Assembly: GCF_900143695.1 (NCBI RefSeq)
Contig: NZ_FRFE01000013.1
Location: 1-64,000 of the forward strand
Direction of reading: 5' to 3'
DNA: 64,000 bases
DNA from: Desulfopila aestuarii DSM 18488
GTDB lineage: Bacteria > Desulfobacterota > Desulfobulbia > Desulfobulbales > Desulfocapsaceae
Part shown: piece after piece, positions 7,622 to 16,325 of the stretch
How positions within the stretch are numbered: the first letter of the stretch is position 1
Layout: every line of letters begins with the position of its first letter
The notes under the pieces: generated by a model
What the model saw: the letters and a program-made list of their open reading frames with translations, nothing else
Told to the model about the DNA's origin: nothing
The model's database searches: none
Program-made: the position numbers and the translations under genes

Positions 7622-7656
7622 AAAAGCCAACCACTATGCAAGTGATTGGCTTTTCC
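7622..7656 (-). terminator. Rho-independent terminator after tRNA-Pro
   Basis: AAAAGCCAA and TTGGCTTTT, extended by CAC/GTG across one mismatch, form a stem around a 7-nt loop. It ends in a T-run on the minus strand, 10 bp beyond the tRNA 3' end. The A/T-rich stem could also stop plus-strand transcripts from the sigma-54 activator gene. Confidence 0.7.
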
Positions 7657-7665
7657 ATGGAACGA

Positions 7666-7743
7666 TGGTCGGGGCGGAGGGATTCGAACTCTCGACCTCC
7701 TGCTCCCAAGGCAGGCGCGCTAACCAGGCTGCGCTACGCCCCG
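7666..7743 (-). tRNA. tRNA-Pro (anticodon UGG)
   Basis: The minus strand gives a complete cloverleaf with encoded CCA. The acceptor stem is CGGGGCG/CGCCCCG. The anticodon stem is CCTGC/GCAGG with loop CTTGGGA, placing the anticodon TGG at 7706-7708. The T loop is TTCGAAT. The T stem has one A-C mismatch. Its 3' half is duplicated at 492-538, which marks this gene as the integration site of the adjacent island. Confidence 0.95.
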
Positions 7744-7751
7744 ACACAATG

Positions 7752-7786
7752 AAAAAAACAGCCCGATTTCTGTTACAAAATCGGGC
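7752..7786 (-). terminator. Terminator between tRNA-Asn and tRNA-Pro
   Basis: GCCCGATTT and AAATCGGGC form a strong stem (7761-7786). On the minus strand it is followed by TGTTTTTTT. It lies 10 bp after tRNA-Asn and before tRNA-Pro, so the two tRNAs are probably transcribed separately or with read-through. Confidence 0.7.
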
Positions 7787-7795
7787 CTGTATATC

Positions 7796-7871
7796 TGGCT
7801 CCCCGGGACGGACTCGAACCGCCGACAAGGTGGTTAACAGCCACCTGCTCTACCTACTGAGCTACCGAGGA
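7796..7871 (-). tRNA. tRNA-Asn (anticodon GUU)
   Basis: The minus strand folds as a complete tRNA with encoded GCCA end. The acceptor stem is TCCTCGG/CCGGGGA with one G-U pair, and the D arm is of the AGCTCAGTAGGTAGAGC type. The anticodon stem GGTGG/CCACC closes loop CTGTTAA, so the anticodon is GTT (7836-7838), and the T loop is TTCGAGT. Confidence 0.96.
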
Positions 7872-7927
7872 TTAGAAAGCTTCACAGAGCCGCAGTGCGT
7901 CAGCTCATCGAAATCTTGTAGCGCGAG

Positions 7928-7956
7928 AATGTACACGGATGGCTGGGGTGTGTCAA
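7928..7956 (-). promoter_or_regulatory. Sigma-70 promoter of tRNA-Asn
   Basis: The minus strand shows a consensus -35 box TTGACA (7951-7956), a 17-bp spacer and TACATT as -10 (7928-7933). Transcription would begin about 50 nt before the mature tRNA-Asn. Confidence 0.72.
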
Positions 7957-8092
7957 CGTTTTTTTCCGCATCATATTCCACTTTTCTTCACAGCACCGGT
8001 GACGCGCACAATTACAGCAAGATCTCTCAAGTTCCACCTGGACTTTTCAATAACGTCATGCCCTACAAAGCATCTAATCAGTTTACCACAGA

Positions 8093-8953
8093 TTACTGGC
8101 CGGCAGCACCCGGCATGGCACCTTGCATCCCTTTCATCATCTCTTCCATCTGCTTCATCATATCTGCCTGGTCCTCAGCGGGAACATATTGCATCCGTTC
8201 CGACTGGCCCATCTCGGCCATTGGCAATGGCTTGTTAGCAGCATCAGGATCTTTCAGCCAGGCAATAGCCTGCTGTGCCATCTGACGAGACATGGCATCC
8301 GCCTCTTCATCATGCTCCACCTCTATGCCTTCCGGGTGGGCAAAATATTTTTCACCAACCGGTCCGATATCAATGGCGGTGGCGACGTTCTGCATCTTAA
8401 AACCCATCATTTCCGATTCGGTTTTCATGACAACCGAAGAGCCGTGCAACGAATACACAATCGCACCCATGGCTTGCACCCTGTCGCATTGATACCCGAG
8501 AATTTCTGCCGCATTCTCCTCAACCTTACCACCCATACCGCTCATACTGCTCATCCCGATAAGCTTCCGGTTTTTCAAAACCTGATCTTGCTCTGCCCCG
8601 CTCAGTTTATCGAACTCCTCTTTCATATAGGACATGGGGTTATGGCTTTTCACGCCAACCTTTTCTACCAGATCAAAACTGTAGACCCAGTCACCTTCTA
8701 CGATCTCCAACGTCTTGTTCTGTATCGTCATCCCCATCATGCTGGTGGCTGTCTCGCTATAGGCAGCGCTTCTGTTTCCGTAATCATCAATATAGACCGT
8801 CTCTCCGCCCTGCTCCATGCCACTCACTTCATAGGTAATGGTTGCACTTTTAAAGGGCAGCTTTTCTTCAAATGGATTTTCGGCCCAGGCAGTGGTAATT
8901 CCCAAGACAATAGCCATCCAGGCCAGCGGCAACACTGACTTCCTCATTCTCAT
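8093..8953 (-). CDS. Exported protein of unknown function (DUF4412-like)
   Basis: The start is set at 8953 (MRMRKSVLPLAW), preceded by AAGGAG at good spacing, rather than at the upstream in-frame codon. A signal peptide ending near ITTAWA-ENPF is clear, so the mature protein of about 260 residues is periplasmic or surface-associated. The sequence is rich in methionine and glycine (MSGMGG, MKQMEEMMKGMQG at the C-terminus) and contains beta-strand-like segments such as ATITYEVSGM and ILGYQCDRV. It resembles DUF4412-type proteins loosely. Function is unknown. It is monocistronic. Confidence 0.7.
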   Translation of the reverse strand: MRMRKSVLPLAWMAIVLGITTAWAENPFEEKLPFKSATITYEVSGMEQGGETVYIDDYGNRSAAYSETATSMMGMTIQNKTLEIVEGDWVYSFDLVEKVGVKSHNPMSYMKEEFDKLSGAEQDQVLKNRKLIGMSSMSGMGGKVEENAAEILGYQCDRVQAMGAIVYSLHGSSVVMKTESEMMGFKMQNVATAIDIGPVGEKYFAHPEGIEVEHDEEADAMSRQMAQQAIAWLKDPDAANKPLPMAEMGQSERMQYVPAEDQADMMKQMEEMMKGMQGAMPGAAGQ

Positions 8954-9121
8954 TTTCTTCTCCTTTTCCGTTATGTAAAAATGGTAACTCACCTTATCCC
9001 ATATAGAAATGGCAATAGTATCGAAGCCTCCTGACATTCACCTTACATCAATCCACGCTGGCGGATCATACTGCGATGGTAAAGACATCCCCCTATATCT
9101 TTACCTCTGCATCGGAGAAGA

Positions 9122-10291
9122 TCATCTGCGGAGCACAGTATTCAATATTTCCGCCCCCCGGATCATTTGACTATCACTCATATAAAAATGGGGCGCCAGG
9201 CGTAGCACCCCGGTAGGCCCGGTAATCACTACTCCTCGTTCCTGCATGGCAGCCATGACATCCCTGGCTCTTGACCGGCCCCGCAACCGCAGCATAACGA
9301 TTCCCGAACGATGGTGGTCGGAGAGAATGAGTGGTGAGACCCGATCACGATCGAGGTGGTCAATAAAAACATCCTGCAGTCGAAAGACCTCATCACGAAT
9401 ATTTTCCATGCTGTTTGTCAAAAACAACTCGGCGGCTGCTGCCTGTAGGGCCGCAATATGGTCCCAGGCACCGGTGGAAAACTCAAACCGGCGACCATCT
9501 TCATACGGGTCCCAACTGTGATCAAGATAATCAAACTCCTGCCGCATCATCCCGGGACCGGTCAACACCGGCTTGAGCTTTTTCCGGAGTTCTGAACTCG
9601 TATACATCACCCCACCCCCAAGCGGCCCCATCAGCCATTTCCAGCCAGAGCTGGCCAATGCCGCGATATTGTACTCTTCAGGGTAGACGGGCAAGCACCC
9701 GAGACTCTGAGCACAGTCGACAATGAGATCGATATTCCGCGCCTTACAGAATGCACCAAGATCAGCGAGATCGGCAGCAAAACCGCTGGCAAACTGGACA
9801 TGGCTGATAGCCACAATCCTGGTTCGACCGGTTACTCGTCGCTCCAGCTCCTCCATCGACCAGCCCTGCAGCGACGCTGCACTTTTTCCATCACCAACAT
9901 CTGACAGCAATATAAGCTCTACACCCCGCTCCTGCTGAAGTACCCATGGATAATGGTTGCTCGGGTATTCATGGGCATAACTGATCACCTGGTCACCCGG
10001 CTCAAACGGATAGCCATTGGCGATCATCGACATGGCCGTGGCGGTATTTGGCACGTAGGAAATATTTTCATCCGTTGTTTTCAACATGGATCCAAAAGTT
10101 TCACGAAATTCTGGCAACAGATGAGAATATTTCGGCAACGCGGTTATTCCGCCCTCAGCCACTGCCTCGGTAAAACTCCGCATTGCCGAAACCGCACCGG
10201 AAAACAGTGGCGATACGGCACAATGACCCAGAAAAACCTTATCCGTCGTACAGGTGAACCACGTCGAGCATTTATTGAGCATAACCATCAC
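9122..10291 (-). CDS. Class V aminotransferase (cysteine desulfurase/kynureninase-like fold)
   Basis: This is a 389-residue pyridoxal-phosphate enzyme. HVQFASGFAADLADLGAFC followed by DLIVDCAQSLG is the cofactor-binding aspartate region. SSGWKWLMGPLGGG contains the lysine that forms the internal aldimine. The C-terminal small domain ends in GPTGVLRLAPHFY. The fold matches the class V superfamily (SufS, kynureninase, isopenicillin epimerase-like). There is no clear desulfurase cysteine loop, so the substrate is open. ATG codons at 10291 and 10285 are both possible starts; the ribosome site is weak. Neighbours give no pathway. Confidence 0.82.
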   Translation of the reverse strand: MMVMLNKCSTWFTCTTDKVFLGHCAVSPLFSGAVSAMRSFTEAVAEGGITALPKYSHLLPEFRETFGSMLKTTDENISYVPNTATAMSMIANGYPFEPGDQVISYAHEYPSNHYPWVLQQERGVELILLSDVGDGKSAASLQGWSMEELERRVTGRTRIVAISHVQFASGFAADLADLGAFCKARNIDLIVDCAQSLGCLPVYPEEYNIAALASSGWKWLMGPLGGGVMYTSSELRKKLKPVLTGPGMMRQEFDYLDHSWDPYEDGRRFEFSTGAWDHIAALQAAAAELFLTNSMENIRDEVFRLQDVFIDHLDRDRVSPLILSDHHRSGIVMLRLRGRSRARDVMAAMQERGVVITGPTGVLRLAPHFYMSDSQMIRGAEILNTVLRR

Positions 10292-10755
10292 CAGATTGAA
10301 AAGCTTATACAGTTGAGGATCTCGTAAAAGTCATCATGACGCTTTAGATGGACTCCGAATAAAGCTCGATGGCCGGTGTAGTGTCTAAAAAAACGTAGCC
10401 CTGGCTTTTTACGAATCCAGCAAAGTTCATCGAACCCGTCTCACTGCTCTTATAGCAAAAGACAAGACAATGTCCATACTTTCGAAATATTTACACCGTT
10501 CCACTGGTGTAAGATGTAACTTTTTGCTTATACTATAGATAACAGCATACCATCTGCTGCCTCTCTTGCAAAATGGTGACGGTCGCAAATTCAGCAGGCT
10601 TATTGATTCATCTGCCCTGCCTGTCATCACCCAGCTAGCCACACAAGAGATGCTGCGCGCATGAAAGCGCAGATGCATACCGCAATGCTGCCCCTTCTGA
10701 ACCAGAACAGCCGAAGAACACCGTAATTGGCTCCTTCGGCAAAGGAGAAGAACGG
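10292..10755. other. Intergenic region between divergent genes, with an inverted repeat
   Basis: There is no gene in this 464-bp stretch. It contains TTACACC-N8-GGTGTAA (10491-10512), followed by a possible -10 box TATACT (10529-10534) directed at the acyl-CoA synthetase gene. The repeat would then overlap the -35 position, which fits a repressor or activator site. AAGGAG at 10743-10748 is the ribosome site of the downstream gene. Confidence 0.45.
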
Positions 10756-12552
10756 ATGAGATCCTCACCTGACATCATCAGTCCGGAAGTGGCCACGACC
10801 CTCGCCCGCTTACTTGAAGAGAGAGTTCGCAGGAGCCCGGCCAACATTGCCTACCGCTACTACAACAAGGTAACAGGCAAATGGCAAAATCTCACCTGGA
10901 AAGAGACAGAACAGCGAGTATCACTCTGGCGTGCAGCCTTGTCGCAGGAAAACCTTACGACCGGTGACCGGATCGGCGTTATGTTGCCCAATGGACCGGA
11001 CTGGGTCTGCCTTGATTTTGCAGCCCAATCCCTCGGCCTCATTATCGTGCCCCTCTATGTTAATGACCGCCCGGAGAATGTCGCCTACATCCTGGAGGAC
11101 ACCGGAGCAAAAGTGTTCGTTCTCCCCGGCAAAAACTATTGGGAGCAGCTACGCCAGACCATTCGGAAAATCGATTGTCTCACCCGGATTATCACCAGTG
11201 ACGAATGTCGCACGATTGAGGATGATTCGCGCATTACCTGCCTCTCCGACTGGCTGCCGGAAGCTCCCGCACCGGATCCGCAACTCAATATTTCTCCTGA
11301 CGACATCGCTACCATCGTGTATACCTCGGGCACTACCGGTCCCCCGAAAGGTGTTATGCTCAGCCACCGCAACATGATCTCAAATGCGGCTGCCGGTCTT
11401 CAATGCATCGACATCTTCCCCGAGGACCTGTTTCTCTCCTTTCTGCCACTCTCCCATATGCTGGAGCGCACCGCCGGCTACTATCTGCCGGTGATGGCCG
11501 GGGCCACCGTGGCTTTTGCCCGCTCGATTCCCGAACTGGCCGAGGATCTGGTCCATATCCGCCCAACTGTCATGGTAGCCGTGCCGCGGATCTTTGAGCG
11601 AATCCACAGTGGCTTGCGCCAAAAAATAGACAAAGCCTCTCCATTTGCCCAAAAGCTCTTTGCCGCAGCCGTCGATATCGGCTGGAGCCATTTCGAATAT
11701 CGCCAAAAACGGGCACCATGGAAAATACCTCTCATCCTAAAGCCCCTACTTGACAAGACCATCGCGGGCAAGGTGCGTGCACGACTCGGAGGCCGGCTGC
11801 GCATTATCATCAGCGGCGGCGCCCCGCTTTCGCCCGAAATCGCCAGGGTTTTCATCGGCCTGGGCCTGCCGATTTATCAAGGCTACGGGCTGACCGAAAC
11901 GAGTCCGGTCGTCTCCGTCAATATCATTGAAAATAATAACCCAGCAGGCGTAGGCTTGCCGCTGCCTGGTATTGAGGTGAAAATCGGCAAGCACGACGAA
12001 CTGTTGGTCCGTGGCAGCTGCATCATGCTCGGCTACTGGAATCGCCCGGAAGCAACTGCGGAAACAATTGATAGCGATGGCTGGCTGCACACCGGCGACA
12101 GGGCTACATTGGTGGACGGTCACATCCGTATCACCGGCCGTTTAAAAGAGATCATCGTGCTCAGCAACGGTGAAAAAGTCTCGCCTAATGATGTAGAGCA
12201 GGCCATCTCAATGGATCCGCTCTTTGAGCAGTCGATGGTGATCGGTGAAGGAAAACCCTATCTGGTCCTGGTTGCGGTGCTGGCAAGAGATCGCTGGGAG
12301 ATGCTAGCCGAAGAGCTGGGACTTTCGCCTGCCCCACAATCCCTGCAGGATCAGAGAGTGCAGCAGGCAATTCTCGCCCGGGTGGAAAAGTTGATGCACT
12401 CCATGCCAGGTTACGCCTTTATCAAACGGGCAGTGCTGACCCTTGATCCCTGGACGGTCGAAGGCGGTCTCCTGACCCCAACCATGAAGATCCGGCGAAA
12501 AAACGTGATCGACCACCTGAAGGAGGAAATCGACAAACTTTACCGGGATTAG
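10756..12552 (+). CDS. Long-chain fatty acyl-CoA synthetase (AMP-forming)
   Basis: This 598-residue ANL-superfamily enzyme activates a fatty acid to acyl-AMP and then acyl-CoA. It shows the P-loop YTSGTTGPPKG (about 189-199), the A5 motif GYGLTETSP, the hinge region LHTGDRATLVDGHIRITGRLKE and a C-terminal TPTMKIRRKNV carrying the adenylation lysine. Length and motifs fit the FadD15-like long-chain branch. A FadL-type channel and an acyltransferase lie within 7 kb, supporting uptake and activation of exogenous fatty acids. Its 3' end converges with the acyltransferase gene. Confidence 0.92.
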   Translation: MRSSPDIISPEVATTLARLLEERVRRSPANIAYRYYNKVTGKWQNLTWKETEQRVSLWRAALSQENLTTGDRIGVMLPNGPDWVCLDFAAQSLGLIIVPLYVNDRPENVAYILEDTGAKVFVLPGKNYWEQLRQTIRKIDCLTRIITSDECRTIEDDSRITCLSDWLPEAPAPDPQLNISPDDIATIVYTSGTTGPPKGVMLSHRNMISNAAAGLQCIDIFPEDLFLSFLPLSHMLERTAGYYLPVMAGATVAFARSIPELAEDLVHIRPTVMVAVPRIFERIHSGLRQKIDKASPFAQKLFAAAVDIGWSHFEYRQKRAPWKIPLILKPLLDKTIAGKVRARLGGRLRIIISGGAPLSPEIARVFIGLGLPIYQGYGLTETSPVVSVNIIENNNPAGVGLPLPGIEVKIGKHDELLVRGSCIMLGYWNRPEATAETIDSDGWLHTGDRATLVDGHIRITGRLKEIIVLSNGEKVSPNDVEQAISMDPLFEQSMVIGEGKPYLVLVAVLARDRWEMLAEELGLSPAPQSLQDQRVQQAILARVEKLMHSMPGYAFIKRAVLTLDPWTVEGGLLTPTMKIRRKNVIDHLKEEIDKLYRD

Positions 12553-12580
12553 GCAAAATTTCTCATCCGGAACAAGCCTG

Positions 12581-14743
12581 TCAGTCTGAGCCAAGATGCA
12601 GGATGAAATCGCTGATATGACGGTGTACCTTTTCTGCCCCCGGTCCATTAATAATGACGTGGCGATCAAAGCTGAACAGGGTGTACCGCTTGTCTTTACC
12701 TTTCAGCATGTCAAAGGCTTTTCTGCCACTTTTCACATTGACTACCGGGTCATGGTCGGCCTGGACGACCAGCACCGGCGTAGAGAGTTCCGGCAGCCGC
12801 TTCTCCACCTTTTCCAACAGCTTGCCAACTTCTCGGATGCCGGCGAACGGGTTCCGTCGATAGTTGATATGGGGATTATCGGCGGTAAACTCGAAAAACG
12901 GATCGCTTTCAGTACCCCGGATCTTCTTCACGACCCTGTTCCAGACATCAATGGCCGGCATGAAGTTGGTGGAATAATCTTGTAGCTTCAAGGGCGGGCA
13001 GATCCCGACAACTCCGGCAATTTCTCGCGCCCGACCAGCCACTTCAAAAGCAAGACTCGCCCCGACCGAAACCCCGCAGAGCACAACCCTGTCACAGATT
13101 GATCGCATCAGCACATAAGCGTTCTCCACCGCCTCAAGCCACTCTTCATGATGCCGGCCGGCCAGATCCCGTGAGGATGTGCCATGCCCAGGCAACCGCG
13201 GAGCATAGACCCACAAGCCATGGCTGCGCAGGTGACGCCCCAGCGCCTTTACCTCTTCAGGCGCTGACAGGTAACTATGGATCAGCACAACCCCGATTCG
13301 ACGACGAAACGCCGGGAGCAGAAAAGGTTTGCCAAAGCTCTGCCGCTCCAAATCATCCCCATAGCCATAAGCTTCGTAATCCCTTCTATAGTGATCTTTT
13401 TCACGTTTCAGCAAATAACGGACCAGATTGAAACGGAGAAGGGGCTCAGGTTGCAAGGCAATGGAGATGAGGTACCTCTTGATCTTTTTCAGCGGCACCA
13501 CCTCATTGACCATTATCTCTATGGGATTATCAATACGCCCCCGATGAAAGCTGACCGGGGCCGAGAGCTTGGTCCTATCTATCACCAGATTGTCTTTCTC
13601 CCGGCGAAGTACCCCTTTTTCAAGGGCGAGCTGCAGAAAGTTATCAAACTTGTGATATCTGTCGTCTGTCAGCAGGTGGGCCTGGTTCTCCTGCAGGGAC
13701 TTGTGCAGAAAGAGTCCCGGCAGCTCAATATCACCGATCTTACAGGCCGCAAGGAAGACCCGCTTTCGAAGTTCATAATCGCATATTTGCCGACGAGGGT
13801 ACATGCTGAGAAAGGAAGCAAACAGATGTTCATGATTCACTGTGGTCATGGAGTAGATATCCGCCATGTAGCGTTGCATGATGTTTTCTGCCTGCTCTTT
13901 CAAAGCCTCCTTCAGCCCCGGGGACATGAGAAAGCCGGTGAGTTCCTGTTTAGCCAACTCTTTTTTGACCCTGCCATGTTCGAGATAGGGTGCGATTTTG
14001 ATGGGTTTTCCGAAACGGATATCGATATCGACCCCCGATAGCAGCATGGTACCCTCGGTCATGATCTCTTCCAACATCCGTTCCGGCAGATCCTTCACCA
14101 TTTTCGTGGCGAGAGAAGACAACACATTCTCCCGGGCCCGGATCGGATAGTAGGTGACGTTGACCGGTACGATACAGGTGGATTTATCTCGCACCGGATC
14201 AAGGCTATCGATATTCAAAAACTCAAGCATCCCCCTGGCTTCTTCCACATTTTCACCACCCTTATTGAGCAGGTAGCGACGAAACAATTCACTTCTCAAA
14301 GCCAGCGATGCTGCACCGGTATGAGGCTTGTGCGGCCCACTTGGTGAGGTGACCATGAATTTACCATTCTGCATGATCTGCTTGGTCTTCACCATGCTCC
14401 CTTCCGGGAAAATCATCCAGTTGGCCTCGCCGATCAACAGGCTGCGGACAATCAGTTCGTCGCGTTTGGGATCGGTGGTGGAGATAACCCCAACCATGTC
14501 GAAAAAATTGCCCAGCCCACCCTGAAACAGACTGGAATGAGCCAGTGACCAGACCGGCATATCGGTGAGGTTGTAGAGATGATAAGGCAGAAGAACCGTT
14601 TCCAGCCGGGTGAAGTGATTGATGACGAAAATGGTGGGTTCGGCAGGCAATTGCTCTGTGCCGTGCAGGGCAACATCGGCCTTGGACAGACCGGCCAGGG
14701 CCTTGATGGCGAGACCGGTAGTCAGGTATGCGGATTTCTTCAT
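12581..14743 (-). CDS. PlsC-like acyltransferase fused to an alpha/beta hydrolase
   Basis: Start chosen at 14743 (MKKSAYLTTG), where homology to acyltransferases begins; the frame is open to 14923 but upstream residues look non-coding. In the 720-residue product, residues 30-270 form a glycerolipid acyltransferase domain. It has N-H-F-T-R-L-E (H43, E48, a variant of HX4D with glutamate) and FPEGS (112-116). Residues 480-720 form an alpha/beta hydrolase with nucleophile S559 in GVSVG, D663 or D665, and H695. The middle may be a lid or linker. This suggests acyl transfer coupled to lipid hydrolysis or remodelling at the membrane. The order and neighbours fit lipid metabolism. Confidence 0.85.
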   Translation of the reverse strand: MKKSAYLTTGLAIKALAGLSKADVALHGTEQLPAEPTIFVINHFTRLETVLLPYHLYNLTDMPVWSLAHSSLFQGGLGNFFDMVGVISTTDPKRDELIVRSLLIGEANWMIFPEGSMVKTKQIMQNGKFMVTSPSGPHKPHTGAASLALRSELFRRYLLNKGGENVEEARGMLEFLNIDSLDPVRDKSTCIVPVNVTYYPIRARENVLSSLATKMVKDLPERMLEEIMTEGTMLLSGVDIDIRFGKPIKIAPYLEHGRVKKELAKQELTGFLMSPGLKEALKEQAENIMQRYMADIYSMTTVNHEHLFASFLSMYPRRQICDYELRKRVFLAACKIGDIELPGLFLHKSLQENQAHLLTDDRYHKFDNFLQLALEKGVLRREKDNLVIDRTKLSAPVSFHRGRIDNPIEIMVNEVVPLKKIKRYLISIALQPEPLLRFNLVRYLLKREKDHYRRDYEAYGYGDDLERQSFGKPFLLPAFRRRIGVVLIHSYLSAPEEVKALGRHLRSHGLWVYAPRLPGHGTSSRDLAGRHHEEWLEAVENAYVLMRSICDRVVLCGVSVGASLAFEVAGRAREIAGVVGICPPLKLQDYSTNFMPAIDVWNRVVKKIRGTESDPFFEFTADNPHINYRRNPFAGIREVGKLLEKVEKRLPELSTPVLVVQADHDPVVNVKSGRKAFDMLKGKDKRYTLFSFDRHVIINGPGAEKVHRHISDFILHLGSD

Positions 14744-15141
14744 AGAGTTACCACACCCATTCAAACTCAATTCTGAGTGGGAGAAAATTTTCTGCAATCC
14801 CCCCCGAAATTGCCGGCAAATCCCGACACCGGAAAGAATAGGACCGACATCCAGGATATTTCTTCTAATATCATAACTATATATGCCGCATAAGTTGAGG
14901 TCAAGAAGTTCCCAAAAGAGCAACCGCTTGAAACTTACAATCCTGTCGATTTCATGACCTCCACCTTTTCAGAGAGCAGAGACGTATTGCTGGATGGGCT
15001 CATTGCTTTTCAGCCGGCAACCCCTTATATTGAGCACCACTTGCTTTCATGATTCTGACACGAAAAGTTTCACCATAAATCGATCAACTTCCCAGCAAAT
15101 TCGTCTCAATCTTCTCAACACTCTGAGGCAACATACCGGCT
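14744..15141. other. Divergent intergenic region, nothing definite
   Basis: This 398-bp stretch separates the acyltransferase-hydrolase gene from the arginase gene. I see no convincing reading frame, RNA or repeat. It must contain promoters for both genes, but none matches consensus well enough to place. Confidence 0.4.
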
Positions 15142-16035
15142 ATGATGAGTAAAAAAATCCGTATAATCGGCATCCCCATGGATCTCGGGCAGAACCAGCG
15201 CGGCGTCGACATGGGACCGAGCGCAATTCGTTACGCAGGACTAGCCCCCACCCTCCAGGCGCTGGGGCACGAAACCTTCGACAGTGGAGACATCACCATT
15301 CCCGGACATTACAGCTTGAAAAATACCAGCCTCGAAGAACGTCTCCCCCCAATCCGTCAGGCCTGTCAGAGAGCATATGAGCTGGGCAAGACTGCCGTCA
15401 CAAATGGAGAAATCCCCATCTTTCTCGGGGGCGACCACTCAGCATCCCTTGGTACAGTAGGCGGCGTCAGCCATGACAGCCCCGTCGGTCTGATATGGGT
15501 TGATGCGCATGGCGATTTCAACACTCCCGAGACTTCGGCCAGCGGCAATGTACACGGCATGCCGCTGGCTGTACTTCTTGGCAAGGGAGCAAAAGAACTG
15601 GTGGACGTTGGCCGCCCTGGAGCGAAGATGACACCGGAGCACGTGGTCGTCATCGGTGTTCGCGATCTCGATGAGAAAGAAAAGGTTTTGCTGAAAAATT
15701 CAGGCTGCACCGTCTTCACCATGCGTGACATTGACGAGTTCGGAATGCGCACCATCCTCCAGAATACTTTGGAAAAGTTCAAGGACCTACCGAGAATTCA
15801 CCTCAGCTTCGACATGGATGTCATCGACCCCATCGAAGTCCCAGGGGTCGGCACCCCTTCCCACGGCGGACTCACCTACCGGGAAGCACAGCTGCTGATG
15901 GAGACCCTCGCCGACACCAATAAACTCCATTCCGTTGATGTGATGGAAATCAACCCGATTCTCGATATCAGCAATCGTTCTGCCCAGATGGCCGTTTCGC
16001 TCATGGCATCGCTCTTTGGTAAATCCATCATCTAA
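15142..16035 (+). CDS. rocF: Arginase
   Basis: This 297-residue ureohydrolase splits arginine to ornithine and urea with a binuclear manganese centre. Metal-ligand motifs are [19 protein letters not shown] and SFDMDVIDP. The stretch [12 protein letters not shown] after the second motif is the arginase-specific substrate loop and distinguishes it from agmatinases. There are two adjacent ATG codons (15142 and 15145). It is a single gene followed at once by a hairpin terminator. Confidence 0.93.
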   Translation: MMSKKIRIIGIPMDLGQNQRGVDMGPSAIRYAGLAPTLQALGHETFDSGDITIPGHYSLKNTSLEERLPPIRQACQRAYELGKTAVTNGEIPIFLGGDHSASLGTVGGVSHDSPVGLIWVDAHGDFNTPETSASGNVHGMPLAVLLGKGAKELVDVGRPGAKMTPEHVVVIGVRDLDEKEKVLLKNSGCTVFTMRDIDEFGMRTILQNTLEKFKDLPRIHLSFDMDVIDPIEVPGVGTPSHGGLTYREAQLLMETLADTNKLHSVDVMEINPILDISNRSAQMAVSLMASLFGKSII

Positions 16036-16042
16036 TGTCCTC

Positions 16043-16078
16043 ACCAGGCAGCTTTCCTTATATGGAAAGCTGCCTGGT
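16043..16078 (+). terminator. Hairpin terminator after arginase gene
   Basis: ACCAGGCAGCTTTCC and its perfect complement form a 15-bp stem around the loop TTATAT, starting 8 bp after the arginase stop. There is no long T-run, so termination efficiency is uncertain. Confidence 0.6.
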
Positions 16079-16209
16079 TCCCAAGATCCCTCTCTCCCCA
16101 TTTCATCCTGCCCCCTCTCCATCCGCATCAAAAACCCCTCTTTTGAAATGAACCGAAACAGGTTTTTCCATCCGTCGCCTTGTTATTTATTTTTCGTTGT
16201 CCCATACTG

Positions 16210-16252
16210 GAAGTAATCATATTGACTACAAAGAAGTAACCATAATGACTAC
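16210..16252 (+). promoter_or_regulatory. Tandem direct repeat upstream of the FadL-type gene
   Basis: GAAGTAATCATATTGACTAC (16210-16229) recurs as GAAGTAACCATAATGACTAC (16233-16252), 18 of 20 identical with a 23-bp period, about two helical turns. The repeats end about 73 bp before the start codon, in the promoter zone. They look like paired binding sites for a transcription factor. The regulator is unknown. Confidence 0.5.
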
Positions 16253-16325
16253 TCACCATCGGTCTGCCCCCCAGCAGACCGTTTGGACCGGTGACATTTG
16301 CCCACATTGAGACCTAATACGTGCT

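Larger units (their letters stand above)
491..7712. mobile_element. Small AT-rich genomic island at tRNA-Pro
   Basis: The two ends are the degenerate tRNA-Pro 3' fragment and the intact tRNA-Pro. The DNA between them is visibly more AT-rich than the following lipid and carbon-metabolism genes. It carries a self-contained set of seven genes: six co-directional minus-strand genes and one divergent sigma-54 activator. I see no integrase or excisionase inside. It is therefore either a decayed element, one mobilised in trans, or part of a larger tandem island extending left of the window. Confidence 0.62.

Noticed and set aside
7665-8285. Plus-strand 206-codon open frame
   Set aside because: It runs antisense through both tRNA genes and the tRNA promoter; its start is simply translated tRNA-Pro sequence.
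8123-8938. Plus-strand 271-codon open frame antisense to the exported protein gene
   Set aside because: The opposite strand has a signal peptide, ribosome site and plausible composition, while this frame is histidine-rich shadow sequence.
13277-14041. Plus-strand 254-codon open frame antisense to the acyltransferase-hydrolase gene
   Set aside because: Recognisable acyltransferase and hydrolase motifs on the other strand explain the region.
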